A stretch of 64,000 nt of DNA from Chitinophaga sp. CF118 (GTDB taxonomy: Bacteria; Bacteroidota; Bacteroidia; Chitinophagales; Chitinophagaceae), in assembly GCF_900112615.1 (NCBI RefSeq), contig NZ_FOMK01000004.1, positions 310,001-374,000 of the forward strand, written 5' to 3'. Under the pieces are notes generated by a model, which was not told the DNA's origin, did no database searches, and saw only the letters and a program-made list of their open reading frames with translations. Both the position numbers and the translations under genes were made by a program. The number at the start of each line of letters is the position of its first letter. Positions within the stretch are counted from its first letter, which is position 1. Shown here piece after piece: positions 34,195-43,584 of this stretch.

Positions 34195-34222
34195 AACGGG
34201 TTATATGTGTGTTTTAAGATGA

Positions 34223-35233
34223 TTATTTCAGGATAGCACCTGTTCCCGGTCTGTTTGCATAAATGATCCGGCCGTCAACTATTTTCACACCATCTGAAGT
34301 ATCTTCTGCCAAAAGCAATGGGCCATCCATATCTACATAATCCAGGTAAGGGAGCAGGTGTGCTACAGCCGAAGTACCAACTGTACTTTCGTTCATACTG
34401 CCTGTCATTACCTTCATTCCCAGGTTCTTTGCTTCTGTGATCATTCTACGGGCAGGAGTAATACCTCCGCATTTGGTCAGCTTTATGTTGACACCATGGA
34501 AGAGCCCCTTACACTTTGCTACATCCGATTCTATGATACAGCTTTCATCTGCAATGAGAGGTAGCGCAGATGCCGCATATACTTTTTTCATACCATCGAT
34601 GTCTGCCGCCGGCATAGGTTGTTCGATAAACTCCACTCCCAGTGATGCGAAGGCAGCTGCATTATGCAATGTCTCATCTACCCCCCAGGCACAATTCGCA
34701 TCTACACGGAAAATTGCTTTTGTATGACGACGCAATTCTTTGATAATAGCAATATCATCTTTTGTACCCAGCTTGATTTTATAGATGGGCCACGGAAATT
34801 CTTTCAGTTTGCTCACCATATTCTCTATGGTATCTATGCCGATGGTATAGTCTGTAAGAGGATTATGAGAGATATCCAGTCCCCATACTTCATATAGCTT
34901 CTTACCCAGCGACTTAGCATGTAAATCATGCGCTGCAAGGTCCAGGGCACATAAAGCAAACATGTTATCTTTAAAGAGCGGGTATAACAACTCCCAGAAG
35001 GCTTCCGGTGTAGTAAGTGAATGACTTTCAATGAATGCCCTGTGTGCGTTGATATCTTCCATCAAACGCGGCACGGTCATATTATAGTAGGAATTGTCTG
35101 CAGTTTCACCCAATCCTATAATACCATCCTGTTTCAATGCCACTACCAGTAAGGGTTGAACATCTTTGGACTTACGGGAGATGGTAAAAGTATGTCTGAA
35201 TTTTAACTCAAAAGGGTGTAATGTCAATTGCAT
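34223..35233 (-). CDS. Dipeptide epimerase (L-Ala-D/L-Glu type, enolase superfamily)
   Basis: Converts the stereochemistry of dipeptides released from the cell wall, typically L-Ala-D-Glu, feeding murein peptides into general catabolism. The 336 residues follow the mandelate-racemase/muconate-lactonizing group: the catalytic Lys-x-Lys is in PIYKIKLGTKDD, the metal ligands in FRVDANCAW, VEFIEQPMP and IADESC, and the second catalytic lysine in HGVNIKLTKCGGI. Substrate specificity is inferred from the family. Together with the downstream DUF6807 gene it forms a two-gene unit. Confidence 0.88.
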   Translation of the reverse strand: MQLTLHPFELKFRHTFTISRKSKDVQPLLVVALKQDGIIGLGETADNSYYNMTVPRLMEDINAHRAFIESHSLTTPEAFWELLYPLFKDNMFALCALDLAAHDLHAKSLGKKLYEVWGLDISHNPLTDYTIGIDTIENMVSKLKEFPWPIYKIKLGTKDDIAIIKELRRHTKAIFRVDANCAWGVDETLHNAAAFASLGVEFIEQPMPAADIDGMKKVYAASALPLIADESCIIESDVAKCKGLFHGVNIKLTKCGGITPARRMITEAKNLGMKVMTGSMNESTVGTSAVAHLLPYLDYVDMDGPLLLAEDTSDGVKIVDGRIIYANRPGTGAILK

Positions 35234-35273
35234 GTTACAAAATAAAGAGAAAAACGGGTATTGTAAAACGCAA

Positions 35274-35302
35274 AAATGCCGCGAAGATTATTCGCGGCAT
35301 TT
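35274..35302 (-). terminator. Terminator of dnaK
   Basis: Perfect 12-base arms (35274-35285 and 35291-35302) with a five-base loop, followed on the minus strand by TTTTGCG. It begins 24 bases after the dnaK stop codon. Confidence 0.8.
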
Positions 35303-35325
35303 GCTTTATGCTTTATGTGTTCAGC

Positions 35326-37227
35326 TTATTTCACTTCTTCAAACTCTGCATCTGTTACACCTTCGCTACCAGCGGCATTGCCCTGTGGTTGTTCCTGTTG
35401 AGCACCACCGTTTGCCTGTGATTCCTGAGTTGCTTTATACAATTCTTCGGAAGCGGCAGTCCATGCAGTGTTCATTTCAGTTACAGCAGCATCAACCTGT
35501 GAAGCATCTCCGCTCTTGTGAGCAGTTCTCAGTCTTTCCAGTGCAGCTTCGATTGGAGCCTTTTTATCAGCAGGGATCTTATCACCATATTCCTTTAACT
35601 GTTTTTCAGTCTGGAAAATAAGGCTGTCTGCCTGGTTCAGCTTTTCGATCTTTTCACGTTGTTCTTTATCTGAAGATTCGTTGGCTTTTGCTTCGGCTTT
35701 CATCTTTTCGATTTCTTCCTTGCTCAGACCACTACCTGCTTCGATGCGGATATTCTGTGTTTTTCCGGTGCCTTTATCCTTAGCAGTTACGTGCAGGATA
35801 CCATTGGCATCGATATCAAAGATTACTTCTACCTGAGGTACACCACGTGGTGCAGGCGGAATACCATCCAGGATAAAGCGACCGAGTGTACGGTTCTGAG
35901 AAGCTAAAGGACGTTCACCCTGCAGTACATGAATTTCAACACTAGGCTGGTTATCAGCAGCAGTAGAGAATGTTTCAGACTTCTTGCTTGGAATAGTTGT
36001 GTTAGACTCGATCAGTTTAGTGAACACACCACCCATGGTTTCGATACCAAGAGATAATGGTGTAACGTCCAGTAACAGTACGTCTTTCACTTCACCTGTC
36101 AATACACCACCCTGAATTGCAGCACCAACAGCTACTACTTCATCAGGATTTACGCTTCTGTTTGCTTTTTTACCGAAGAACTTTTCAACTACTTCCTGGA
36201 TCTTAGGGATACGGGTAGAACCACCTACCAGGATCACTTCATCTATATCAGAAGTATTCAAGCCGGCATCCTTCAGCGCTTTTTTACAAGGCTCCAGGGT
36301 TCTTTCAACCAGCTTGTCGCTCAGTTGTTCGAATTTAGCACGGGTCAGTTTCTTCACTAAGTGTTTAGGAACACCGTCCACAGCAGTGATGTAAGGCAGG
36401 TTGATTTCTGTTTCCATAGAAGAAGACAGTTCAACTTTTGCTTTTTCAGCTGCTTCTTTCAAACGCTGCCATGACATTGGGTCTTTATGCAGGTCAACCG
36501 CCTCATCTTTCTTAAAGTCATCTGCTAACCAATCCATGATCACTTTATCGAAGTCATCACCACCTAAGTGAGTATCACCATTGGTAGATTTTACTTCAAA
36601 TACGCCTTCTCCGAGTTCCAGGATAGAGATATCAAATGTACCTCCACCTAAGTCAAACACAGCTATTTTGCTATCGTGATGTTTTTTATCCAATCCATAA
36701 GCCAGTGCAGCAGCAGTAGGCTCGTTAATGATACGGCGTACAGTCAGACCAGCGATCTCACCAGCTTCTTTAGTAGCCTGACGCTGAGCGTCATTAAAGT
36801 AAGCCGGTACAGTGATAACTGCTTCGGTCACTTCCTGGCCCAGGTAATCTTCAGCTGTTTTTTTCATTTTCTGCAGGATCATCGCAGAAATTTCCTGCGG
36901 TGTATATAACCTGCCATCAATGTCCACACGGGTTGTATTATTATCTCCCCGTACCACTTTATAGCTCACATGAGACACTTCAGAGGATACTTCGTCAAAA
37001 TGACGACCCATGAAACGTTTCACAGACATAATAGTGTTAACAGGGTTAGTGATAGCCTGTCTTTTTGCAGGATCACCTACTTTTCTTTCCCCGTTCTTTA
37101 AGAACGCCACTACGGAAGGTGTAGTTCTACGACCTTCGTCATTTGCGATTACTACCGGTTCATTGCCCTCCATAACGGATACGCATGAGTTGGTAGTTCC
37201 TAAGTCAATGCCTATTATTTTTCCCAT
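35326..37227 (-). CDS. dnaK: Chaperone DnaK (Hsp70)
   Basis: General ATP-driven folding chaperone. The 633-residue product starts with [20 protein letters not shown], contains the ATPase-domain motifs [27 protein letters not shown] and [15 protein letters not shown], the substrate-binding region ([14 protein letters not shown]) and a C-terminal lid with the Gln/Asn-rich tail. The product ends in DAEFEEVK, the usual EEVK-type tail. No dnaJ or grpE is adjacent, which is common in Bacteroidota. No perfect promoter box was found in the 190 bases upstream. Confidence 0.98.
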   Translation of the reverse strand: MGKIIGIDLGTTNSCVSVMEGNEPVVIANDEGRRTTPSVVAFLKNGERKVGDPAKRQAITNPVNTIMSVKRFMGRHFDEVSSEVSHVSYKVVRGDNNTTRVDIDGRLYTPQEISAMILQKMKKTAEDYLGQEVTEAVITVPAYFNDAQRQATKEAGEIAGLTVRRIINEPTAAALAYGLDKKHHDSKIAVFDLGGGTFDISILELGEGVFEVKSTNGDTHLGGDDFDKVIMDWLADDFKKDEAVDLHKDPMSWQRLKEAAEKAKVELSSSMETEINLPYITAVDGVPKHLVKKLTRAKFEQLSDKLVERTLEPCKKALKDAGLNTSDIDEVILVGGSTRIPKIQEVVEKFFGKKANRSVNPDEVVAVGAAIQGGVLTGEVKDVLLLDVTPLSLGIETMGGVFTKLIESNTTIPSKKSETFSTAADNQPSVEIHVLQGERPLASQNRTLGRFILDGIPPAPRGVPQVEVIFDIDANGILHVTAKDKGTGKTQNIRIEAGSGLSKEEIEKMKAEAKANESSDKEQREKIEKLNQADSLIFQTEKQLKEYGDKIPADKKAPIEAALERLRTAHKSGDASQVDAAVTEMNTAWTAASEELYKATQESQANGGAQQEQPQGNAAGSEGVTDAEFEEVK

Positions 37228-37420
37228 AATTATTAATATTCTCGATTGTAGTTGTAGATAGATTTATCTTCTTTGGTCCAAATGTCAATGATTATGCCAA
37301 CGGGGCGACTATGCAAATATGTCAGTTATGGCTGACAGTTCGTAAGAGTGTGAACAATTCGTGTTTATGAGGGTTATAGTTATGCCGATAATCGTAAACA
37401 CGGCACGAACCCCAATTATT

Positions 37421-38773
37421 ATGAGAAAGCCCTCAATGTTCCACACAATCTTTCTGCTGGCCCTTTTTATACCATTCCACAGTATGGCCCAGACTGCCGG
37501 CAATGGCCGTATTTTCACAGATGGACCAGGTTACCGCAGATGGTCTATCGGCATTAACGGAGGTGTTTTAGCACCCATAGCACCCACTGGCGGTAGTAAT
37601 GATTTTACAAAATGGAAAGTTTCTGAAGGTTACGGTGGCTACATAAAGTGGCAGTTATTCCATGCTTTAGGTATTCGCGCCGACTATCTGGGTGGCAAGC
37701 TGGCAGGTAATAATGACTGGAAGCTGGGAAACGGAAGTATCGCCAACCGGAAGTACAACTCTTTTGAAACCAGATTGAAATGGGCAGCCAGTCTGAGTGC
37801 GGTAGTAAATGTGGCTACCATTAACTGGCTGTACCGTAAGAATTTTGTACAAATCTATGTGTCTGCCGGTGGCGGCCTTGCAGGCTATAGCCCACAAATC
37901 ACAAGTAGAACCGGGATCACTAAGTATAAGTTAGGTGATAAGAAAAAGAACATTCAGGAGTTTTTTGTACCAATAGGTACAGGCCTTAAGTTTAAGCTAT
38001 CGCAGGTCGTGAACCTTGATCTTGGCTATACTATGCATTTTGTGGACGGTGATAACCTGGATGGCTTTAATTATGGACCCAATAAGGATAAGTTTTCCTA
38101 TGGTTATGCCGGTCTGGAATTCAGCCTGGGTAAACGCAGCAAGCCCCAACTGGCCTGGCAGAACCCTGCAAAGGTGATGTATGACGAGCTGGAGGCACAA
38201 CGGACAAAGCTGACCCAGAATCTGGAAACAATGAATGCCACCAATACCAGGCTGACTGCCGATGTAGACAAACTTCTTAAAGATACAGATGGAGATGGCG
38301 TGTCTGATTATTTTGATAAATGCCTGGACACTGCTCCCGGAGCGAAAGTAGATGGTTCCGGCTGTGAACTACCCAAAATCACGATACCTGCACCAATACA
38401 ACAGATCACTCAGGTGATAACAGAAGACGACAGACGACTGGTACGTGAAGCCATTCATAATCTTGAATTCGAATTCGGGAAGGCCAGTATCAAACCATCT
38501 TCCTACCCTTCCCTTAACAGGGTGGCTAAACTACTCAGTACAAAAGGTTTCAGTCTGAAGTTGGGTGGCCATACTGATAATGTAGGTAAGGCAGAACGCA
38601 ACATGATCTTGTCTAAAGACCGGGCAGAATCTGTTAAACAATACCTTTCCGACCAGGGAGCCAATCCATCTAAAATAGAAGCGGTAGGATATGGTGCCGG
38701 TCAGCCGATTAACAGCAATAAAACGGCGGCAGGACGGCAGAAGAACAGGCGTGTGGAATTTACGTTGTATTGA
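37421..38773 (+). CDS. OmpA-family outer-membrane protein
   Basis: Anchors the outer membrane to peptidoglycan. The ATG at 37421 was preferred to a GTG at 37361 because it leads directly into the signal peptide (PSMFHTIFLLALFIPFHSMAQ). The N-terminal 250 residues are an eight-stranded-type barrel with many aromatic strand ends, followed by a coiled region, a thrombospondin-type calcium-binding repeat (DTDGDGVSDYFDKC) and the OmpA peptidoglycan-binding domain (LGGHTDNVGKAERNMILSKDRA, GYGAGQPI, KNRRVEFTLY). Divergent from dnaK. Confidence 0.9.
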   Translation: MRKPSMFHTIFLLALFIPFHSMAQTAGNGRIFTDGPGYRRWSIGINGGVLAPIAPTGGSNDFTKWKVSEGYGGYIKWQLFHALGIRADYLGGKLAGNNDWKLGNGSIANRKYNSFETRLKWAASLSAVVNVATINWLYRKNFVQIYVSAGGGLAGYSPQITSRTGITKYKLGDKKKNIQEFFVPIGTGLKFKLSQVVNLDLGYTMHFVDGDNLDGFNYGPNKDKFSYGYAGLEFSLGKRSKPQLAWQNPAKVMYDELEAQRTKLTQNLETMNATNTRLTADVDKLLKDTDGDGVSDYFDKCLDTAPGAKVDGSGCELPKITIPAPIQQITQVITEDDRRLVREAIHNLEFEFGKASIKPSSYPSLNRVAKLLSTKGFSLKLGGHTDNVGKAERNMILSKDRAESVKQYLSDQGANPSKIEAVGYGAGQPINSNKTAAGRQKNRRVEFTLY

Positions 38774-38796
38774 TTATTGATTGCCATGTAGATAGT

Positions 38797-38852
38797 AAGA
38801 GGGCGGCTGACCTGCAACATCCTGATGGATTGTGTTGGTCAGTCGCCTTCTT
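38797..38852 (+). terminator. Terminator after the OmpA gene
   Basis: Arms of 16 bases (38797-38812 and 38837-38852) pair at 14 positions and enclose a 24-base loop with a second short stem. A T-rich stretch follows (TTTCATTTTC). Confidence 0.6.
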
Positions 38853-38923
38853 TCATTTTCACATGATAAAAGTTTGTTATACCGGCATAGTATTTGTGCA
38901 TACAGGCAAATTCTAATCCTATC

Positions 38924-39496
38924 ATGAAAAAATCCTTTTTAATCCTGGTGGTTGCTGCCTGCGCCACATTCACTGCCAACGCACAAAAAATCAGCTTCGG
39001 TGTTAAGGGTGGTCTGAACATTGCAAAACTGACAGATTATGACAACTCAAAAGTTCGCGCTTCCATTTTTGCCGGAGGTTATGCCAACTTTGCATTTAAC
39101 GAAAACTTATCTGTACAACCAGAATTGCTGTATTCCGGACAGGGCAATAAGTATGAAGTCCTTAATACTGATTTTACAAACAAACTGGGATATATTAATA
39201 TACCTGTAATGGTTCAATACCGCATTGTACCTGAGTTTTACCTGGAAGCTGGTCCTCAGCTTGGGTTCCTGGCAAGTGCCAAAACAAAAAGCGGCAAAGT
39301 AACTGTTGATATTAAAGATGATTGCAAAACAGTGGATTTTGGCCTGGGCTTCGGTGTTGGTTACCAGTTTTCCAATGGATTCGGTATTGGCGGCCGGTAC
39401 ATGTTTGGCCTGACCAAAGTTTCTGAAGATGAAAATCTGAAAAGAAAGAACTCTGTAGCGCAGATCGGTGTGTTTTACACCTTTAATCATAAATAG
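38924..39496 (+). CDS. Outer-membrane beta-barrel protein (porin-like)
   Basis: A 190-residue exported protein. The ATG at 38924 opens a clean signal peptide (MKKSFLILVVAACATFTANAQ), so the upstream start at 38894 was rejected. Eight amphipathic strands fit the small barrel family PF13568 (ISFGVKGGLNIAKLT, PELLYSGQGNKYEV, YRIVPEFYLEAGPQLGFLAS, GVGYQFSNGFGIGGRYMFG). Its stop codon directly touches the ATG of the SRPBCC gene. Function unknown. Confidence 0.85.
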   Translation: MKKSFLILVVAACATFTANAQKISFGVKGGLNIAKLTDYDNSKVRASIFAGGYANFAFNENLSVQPELLYSGQGNKYEVLNTDFTNKLGYINIPVMVQYRIVPEFYLEAGPQLGFLASAKTKSGKVTVDIKDDCKTVDFGLGFGVGYQFSNGFGIGGRYMFGLTKVSEDENLKRKNSVAQIGVFYTFNHK

Positions 39497-39913
39497 ATGG
39501 CAACATATACTTCTACAATTACTACTACAGCAACACCTCAAAAAGTTTTTGAGGTGTTGACAAAACCTGAACTTGTAAAACTCTGGCAATTCGGAAAGGT
39601 ATTAAGCACGGATTGGAAAACCGGGAGTGAAATCAGATTCAGCACTGAATATGAAGGAAAGGTATTGGAACAATGGGGAACGATCCTGGAGATGCGAACC
39701 AACGAATTGATAAAATACAATTTGTTTACACCAAGACCTGATCTTGAAGACAGGAAAGAAAATTATTGTGTAACAAGTTATATTCTGACAAACAATAACG
39801 ATCAAACCAATATTGAAATCATTCAGGAGGATAACAGACCCAATTCTTTTACCGGAGGAGGAAATCTTATGCCAATTCTAACATCACTAAAAAATATAGC
39901 TGAGAATAGCTAA
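39497..39913 (+). CDS. SRPBCC (START/AHSA1-like) domain protein
   Basis: A 138-residue cytoplasmic protein of the AHSA1/Bet v1-like fold: an N-terminal beta strand and helix (TPQKVFEVLTKPELVKLWQFG), the antiparallel sheet (GSEIRFSTEYEGKVLEQWGTI) and a C-terminal helix. Such proteins bind small hydrophobic ligands or act as polyketide-like cyclases; no ligand can be named. It starts one base after the stop of the barrel gene (TAGATG), an arrangement that implies translational coupling although the products act in different compartments. Confidence 0.8.
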   Translation: MATYTSTITTTATPQKVFEVLTKPELVKLWQFGKVLSTDWKTGSEIRFSTEYEGKVLEQWGTILEMRTNELIKYNLFTPRPDLEDRKENYCVTSYILTNNNDQTNIEIIQEDNRPNSFTGGGNLMPILTSLKNIAENS

Positions 39914-40012
39914 GGTGACTAAAAAGCAGTGTCACTCCCGATGTAAATGACAATTTGACCTATCAATTCATCTTCCACTTAATTTCCCCACTTCTGCCCG
40001 CCGGAATTTTTA

Positions 40013-40020
40013 TACCTTTG
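40013..40020 (+). promoter_or_regulatory. Promoter -7 box of argS
   Basis: TACCTTTG matches the Bacteroidota -7 element. The argS ATG is 31 bases downstream. No clear -33 element at the usual spacing. Confidence 0.45.
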
Positions 40021-40051
40021 CGGTTACTTTTCCCATTAACAGTTATTCAGC

Positions 40052-41980
40052 ATGAGTGTTGTACAAACCATCAAAACGGCTGCAGCCGCAGCTATTAAGG
40101 CGCTTTACGAACAGGCAATACCAGCAAAGGACATTGCAATCAATACTACAAAACCCGAATTTGAAGGAGAGTATACTATTCTGGTATTCCCTTTTACAAA
40201 GTTCAGCAAACTGAAACCGGAAGAAACCGGAGAACAGCTGGGAACCTACCTTACAGCACATTACCCTGACCTGGTGGCCGGATTCAATGTGATCAAAGGA
40301 TTTCTTAACCTGCACATCCGCGAACAGTATTGGGCACAATATTTACAACAGCATTTTAATAACCGCAATATTGGTAAAAAACCAGCCAATGGTAAAAAGG
40401 TAATGGTGGAATACTCATCTCCCAATACCAACAAACCATTACACCTGGGCCACCTACGTAATAACTTCCTGGGCTTTTCTATCTCAGAGATCCTGAAAGC
40501 CAATGGTTACGAAGTGATTAAAGCTAACCTGGTAAATGACCGGGGTATCCATATCTGTAAATCCATGCTGGCATGGCAGTTATTTTCACATGGCGATACG
40601 CCAAAATCAACTGGTATTAAAGGTGACCACCTGGTAGGTGATTACTATGTGAAGTTTGAAGGAATCCTGAAAGAACAGGCGGAACCTGTTTTAGATCGTG
40701 TACTTAAAAGTGACTTTAAGGATATTGACGCGGCCGACCTGTTAAAGATGGAAAAACTGGTGAACACCTATCATAAACCAGAAGTACAACAGGATAAAGA
40801 AAAGAGTACCAAAATCTTAGATGAGATCAAGGAGCTGGCCCGCAAGAATACAGAGATCATGCAACAGGCAAAGATCATGCTGCAACAGTGGGAAGCTGGT
40901 AATCCGGAAGTGAGAGCATTATGGGCCACGATGAACAGCTGGGTATATGAGGGTTTTGAACAAACTTATAACCGGCTGGGAATCAATTTTGATAAAATGT
41001 ACTATGAAAGCAATACCTATCTGCTGGGTAAAGACCTGGTAGAAGAAGGATTGCGCAAAGGTGTATTATTTAAGAAAGAAGATAACTCAGTATGGATAGA
41101 TCTGACAGCAGAAGGATTGGATGAGAAACTCCTTCTTCGTGGCGATGGAACTTCTGTATATATGACACAGGATCTGGGTACAGCCCGTCTTAAATACGAT
41201 GATTATAAGATGGATCAGAGTATTTATGTGGTAGCGGATGAACAGAATTATCACTTTAAAGTGCTGCAACTGATCATGAAGAAGTTGCAGGAACCCAGTG
41301 CAGAAGGAATCTTCCATCTTTCTTATGGAATGGTAGAATTACCAGAAGGAAAAATGAAGAGCCGTGAAGGAACAGTTGTAGATGCAGATGATCTGGTTGA
41401 TGAGATGATCAAAGCTTCTGAAGAACAGGCACAGGAATCAGGGAAATTTAAAGATTTCGCCGAAGATGAATTACAGGAGCTGTACAATATGGTAGGTATA
41501 GGGGCGATGAAGTTCTTCCTACTCAGGGTAGATCCTAAGAAGAGAATGGTATTTGATCCTAAAGAGTCGATTGAGCTGCATGGTTTTACCAGCGTTTTTG
41601 TACAGTATGCACATGCACGTATTAAATCAATATTAAGGGAAGTAACCCCTGATACAGACAAGCTGGAAGGATTCTGTCATAAGGGCAGCCTGCTGCCACT
41701 GGAGAAGGAACTGATCATTTTAAATGAACAGTTTGATACAGTACTGGAAGATGCACAGAAAGAGATGAGCCCATCTGTTATTGCGAATTACGCATTCCAG
41801 CTTGCACAACTGTTCAACTCTTTCTACGCAGAAAAAGTAGCGGGTAAATACACATATTCTATCAGGGATGCGGAGACTCCGGAGAAAATGAAATTACGTA
41901 CACAGATTGGTATGCTGACTGCACGTACTATTGCGCGGAGTATGAAATTGCTGGGGATTGATGTTCCGGAAAAAATGTAA
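40052..41980 (+). CDS. argS: Arginyl-tRNA synthetase
   Basis: Charges tRNA-Arg. The 642-residue class I enzyme has an N-terminal Add-1 domain (about 1-110), the HIGH motif as HLGHLRNN (within SPNTNKPLHLGHLRNN), the KMSK-equivalent KMKSREG at about residue 435, and the C-terminal DALR anticodon-binding domain. It is longer than E. coli ArgS (577 residues), the extra length being a charged helical insert around 205-290, a common trait of Bacteroidota ArgS. Monocistronic, closed by the terminator at 42023-42072. Confidence 0.97.
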   Translation: MSVVQTIKTAAAAAIKALYEQAIPAKDIAINTTKPEFEGEYTILVFPFTKFSKLKPEETGEQLGTYLTAHYPDLVAGFNVIKGFLNLHIREQYWAQYLQQHFNNRNIGKKPANGKKVMVEYSSPNTNKPLHLGHLRNNFLGFSISEILKANGYEVIKANLVNDRGIHICKSMLAWQLFSHGDTPKSTGIKGDHLVGDYYVKFEGILKEQAEPVLDRVLKSDFKDIDAADLLKMEKLVNTYHKPEVQQDKEKSTKILDEIKELARKNTEIMQQAKIMLQQWEAGNPEVRALWATMNSWVYEGFEQTYNRLGINFDKMYYESNTYLLGKDLVEEGLRKGVLFKKEDNSVWIDLTAEGLDEKLLLRGDGTSVYMTQDLGTARLKYDDYKMDQSIYVVADEQNYHFKVLQLIMKKLQEPSAEGIFHLSYGMVELPEGKMKSREGTVVDADDLVDEMIKASEEQAQESGKFKDFAEDELQELYNMVGIGAMKFFLLRVDPKKRMVFDPKESIELHGFTSVFVQYAHARIKSILREVTPDTDKLEGFCHKGSLLPLEKELIILNEQFDTVLEDAQKEMSPSVIANYAFQLAQLFNSFYAEKVAGKYTYSIRDAETPEKMKLRTQIGMLTARTIARSMKLLGIDVPEKM

Positions 41981-42022
41981 GATCACTTTACTACATATGG
42001 CTCCTGATGGAGCTAAATCATA

Positions 42023-42072
42023 CTATAATCAAAAGGCTGTATCGAAAATACGATACAGCCTTTTGATTATAG
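42023..42072. terminator. Bidirectional terminator between argS and a TPR gene
   Basis: Perfect 22-base arms (42023-42044 and 42051-42072) around a six-base loop, with A- and T-runs inside the arms. It serves the two convergent genes on either side. Confidence 0.93.
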
Positions 42073-42081
42073 ATACGTTCA

Positions 42082-42972
42082 TCAGTTAGTTATTTCTGTT
42101 GCCTTATCGCACAATGCTTCACCCTTAGCAATCTCTCCGTTTCCTATGTATGCTTTCCCCAGCATGAAACGGGCAAAAGCATTACCAGGTTGTAAAAACA
42201 GCAGTTTATTCCACTGTACGATGGCCTTACTGTAATTGCCGCTGGTATAATGGGTATGCGCCAGTGCCTGTAAAGCCTTTGGATCGCCGGGGCGCCGGCT
42301 AAGACAAGCTTCCAGGTAATCAATACCTTTATCCGTTTGTTTTGTTTGTAAACAGGCAGTGCCTATGTTCAGGTAAAAATCGGCATCAGTTGGATGTCCA
42401 TTTATCCTTGCCTGTTCAAAAGCTGCTACTGCTTTAGGGAAATCCTTAATGTTGAAATAAATACCCGCCAGTGTATAACAGATATCAGCGTCTGCAGGAG
42501 TTTCCTTTTGTGCATCCAGCAATACAACGATTGCCTTATCATACAGTCCCTGTTTATAATAGCATAATCCTTTCAGCCGGTTCAACAGATCTGCTCCTGA
42601 CAACTCTGCCTGTTCTATGTAATTAAGTGCGCTTTCATAATCATTCTGTTCAAAGAAGATATTGGCCATTGTTTCCAATGCTTCTGTATTGGCGGGTTCC
42701 TGCTGCAATACCTTTCTGAATTGCTTTTGGGCTGATGGCAGATCATGCATCAATACATATACATTACCCAGTTGCAGATAAGCAGCTGTAAATCCGCTAT
42801 CCACACTGATAGCAGCACTAAAATATTGTTGTGCAGCCATCAGCTGACCGGACTTTATACAAAACACTCCTTCTTTGTACAGGGCTTTGGCCTTACTGCC
42901 GGGAAAAGCAATTGCAGATGCTGTAAAGAAAAATGCCTGAAATAGCAGACACACGATAGGGACTTTTACCAT
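42082..42972 (-). CDS. Exported tetratricopeptide-repeat protein
   Basis: A 296-residue protein with a signal peptide (about 1-22) and about seven TPR units (for instance AAYLQLGNVYVLMHDLPSAQKQFRKVLQ and DICYTLAGIYFNIKDFPKAVAAFEQA). TPR proteins of this kind serve as periplasmic scaffolds. No partner is suggested by the context. Convergent with argS, and 58 bases downstream of cdd on the same strand. Confidence 0.8.
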   Translation of the reverse strand: MVKVPIVCLLFQAFFFTASAIAFPGSKAKALYKEGVFCIKSGQLMAAQQYFSAAISVDSGFTAAYLQLGNVYVLMHDLPSAQKQFRKVLQQEPANTEALETMANIFFEQNDYESALNYIEQAELSGADLLNRLKGLCYYKQGLYDKAIVVLLDAQKETPADADICYTLAGIYFNIKDFPKAVAAFEQARINGHPTDADFYLNIGTACLQTKQTDKGIDYLEACLSRRPGDPKALQALAHTHYTSGNYSKAIVQWNKLLFLQPGNAFARFMLGKAYIGNGEIAKGEALCDKATEITN

Positions 42973-43030
42973 TAGCGGGTTCTAAAACAAACACAATGTA
43001 GTAAAATTTTACATCATATGTATAATAGTT

Positions 43031-43519
43031 CTACTTCATATCTTCAGCAGAGAAAACCATAGGGAGTAAGTGCCTGGCTGTCTGTATTATAAACACTTTA
43101 CCTGTTTGTCCGGACAAGATAAGACGAATGGGTTGTTGTTGCCTGTTTTCATATTCGGAAAGGGTTTGCCGGCAAATACCACATGGAGAAATGGGGGCAT
43201 CGCTGCTTCCGTTCAGGTTATGATAACTAACGGCAATGGTATTAACAGCTACTCCCGGGTGCAGGGAAGAAGATGCAGATAAAGCAACTCGTTCAGCACA
43301 GATACCGGCAGGAAAGGATGCATTCTCCTGATTGGTTCCCCTTACCAGGGCACCATTTTCCAGAAGGATAGCCGCGCCTACATTAAATTTTGAGTAGGGA
43401 GCATATGCCTGTGCGGTAACAGTGCGTGCTTCCTGTAATAATTGCAGATCTTCCGGAGAGAGGGATGAACTATCCGGGTGAGAAAGATATTCGAAAGAAG
43501 ATTGTTTACTAAAATCCAT
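43031..43519 (-). CDS. cdd: Cytidine deaminase
   Basis: Deaminates cytidine and deoxycytidine in pyrimidine salvage. The 162 residues contain the substrate stretch KFNVGAAILLENG, the CAE zinc motif at Cys74 (AGICAERVALS) and the PCGICRQ zinc motif with Cys113 and Cys116. The N-terminal 30 residues are an extra, serine-rich lead. The gene starts ten bases after a hairpin and T-run that end the lepB message, so its leader must be very short or come through the hairpin. Confidence 0.93.
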   Translation of the reverse strand: MDFSKQSSFEYLSHPDSSSLSPEDLQLLQEARTVTAQAYAPYSKFNVGAAILLENGALVRGTNQENASFPAGICAERVALSASSSLHPGVAVNTIAVSYHNLNGSSDAPISPCGICRQTLSEYENRQQQPIRLILSGQTGKVFIIQTARHLLPMVFSAEDMK

Positions 43520-43528
43520 ATATAAAAA

Positions 43529-43564
43529 TACGGATTACAAATGATTCCTCATATGTAATCCGTA
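43529..43564 (-). terminator. Hairpin between lepB and cdd
   Basis: 16-base arms (43529-43544 and 43549-43564) pair at 15 positions with a four-base loop. On the minus strand it is followed by TTTTATATA. It acts as the lepB terminator by form, but it also ends only ten bases before the cdd start codon and could affect cdd translation. Confidence 0.65.
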
Positions 43565-43584
43565 GTTAATATTGTTGAGTATTC

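Noticed and set aside
37361-37420. GTG start for the OmpA gene
   Set aside because: It would add 20 residues before a typical signal peptide that starts at the ATG at 37421.
43031-43519. cdd as a second deaminase toxin
   Set aside because: Its motifs and length are those of the household cytidine deaminase, and it stands next to lepB, far from the effector operon.
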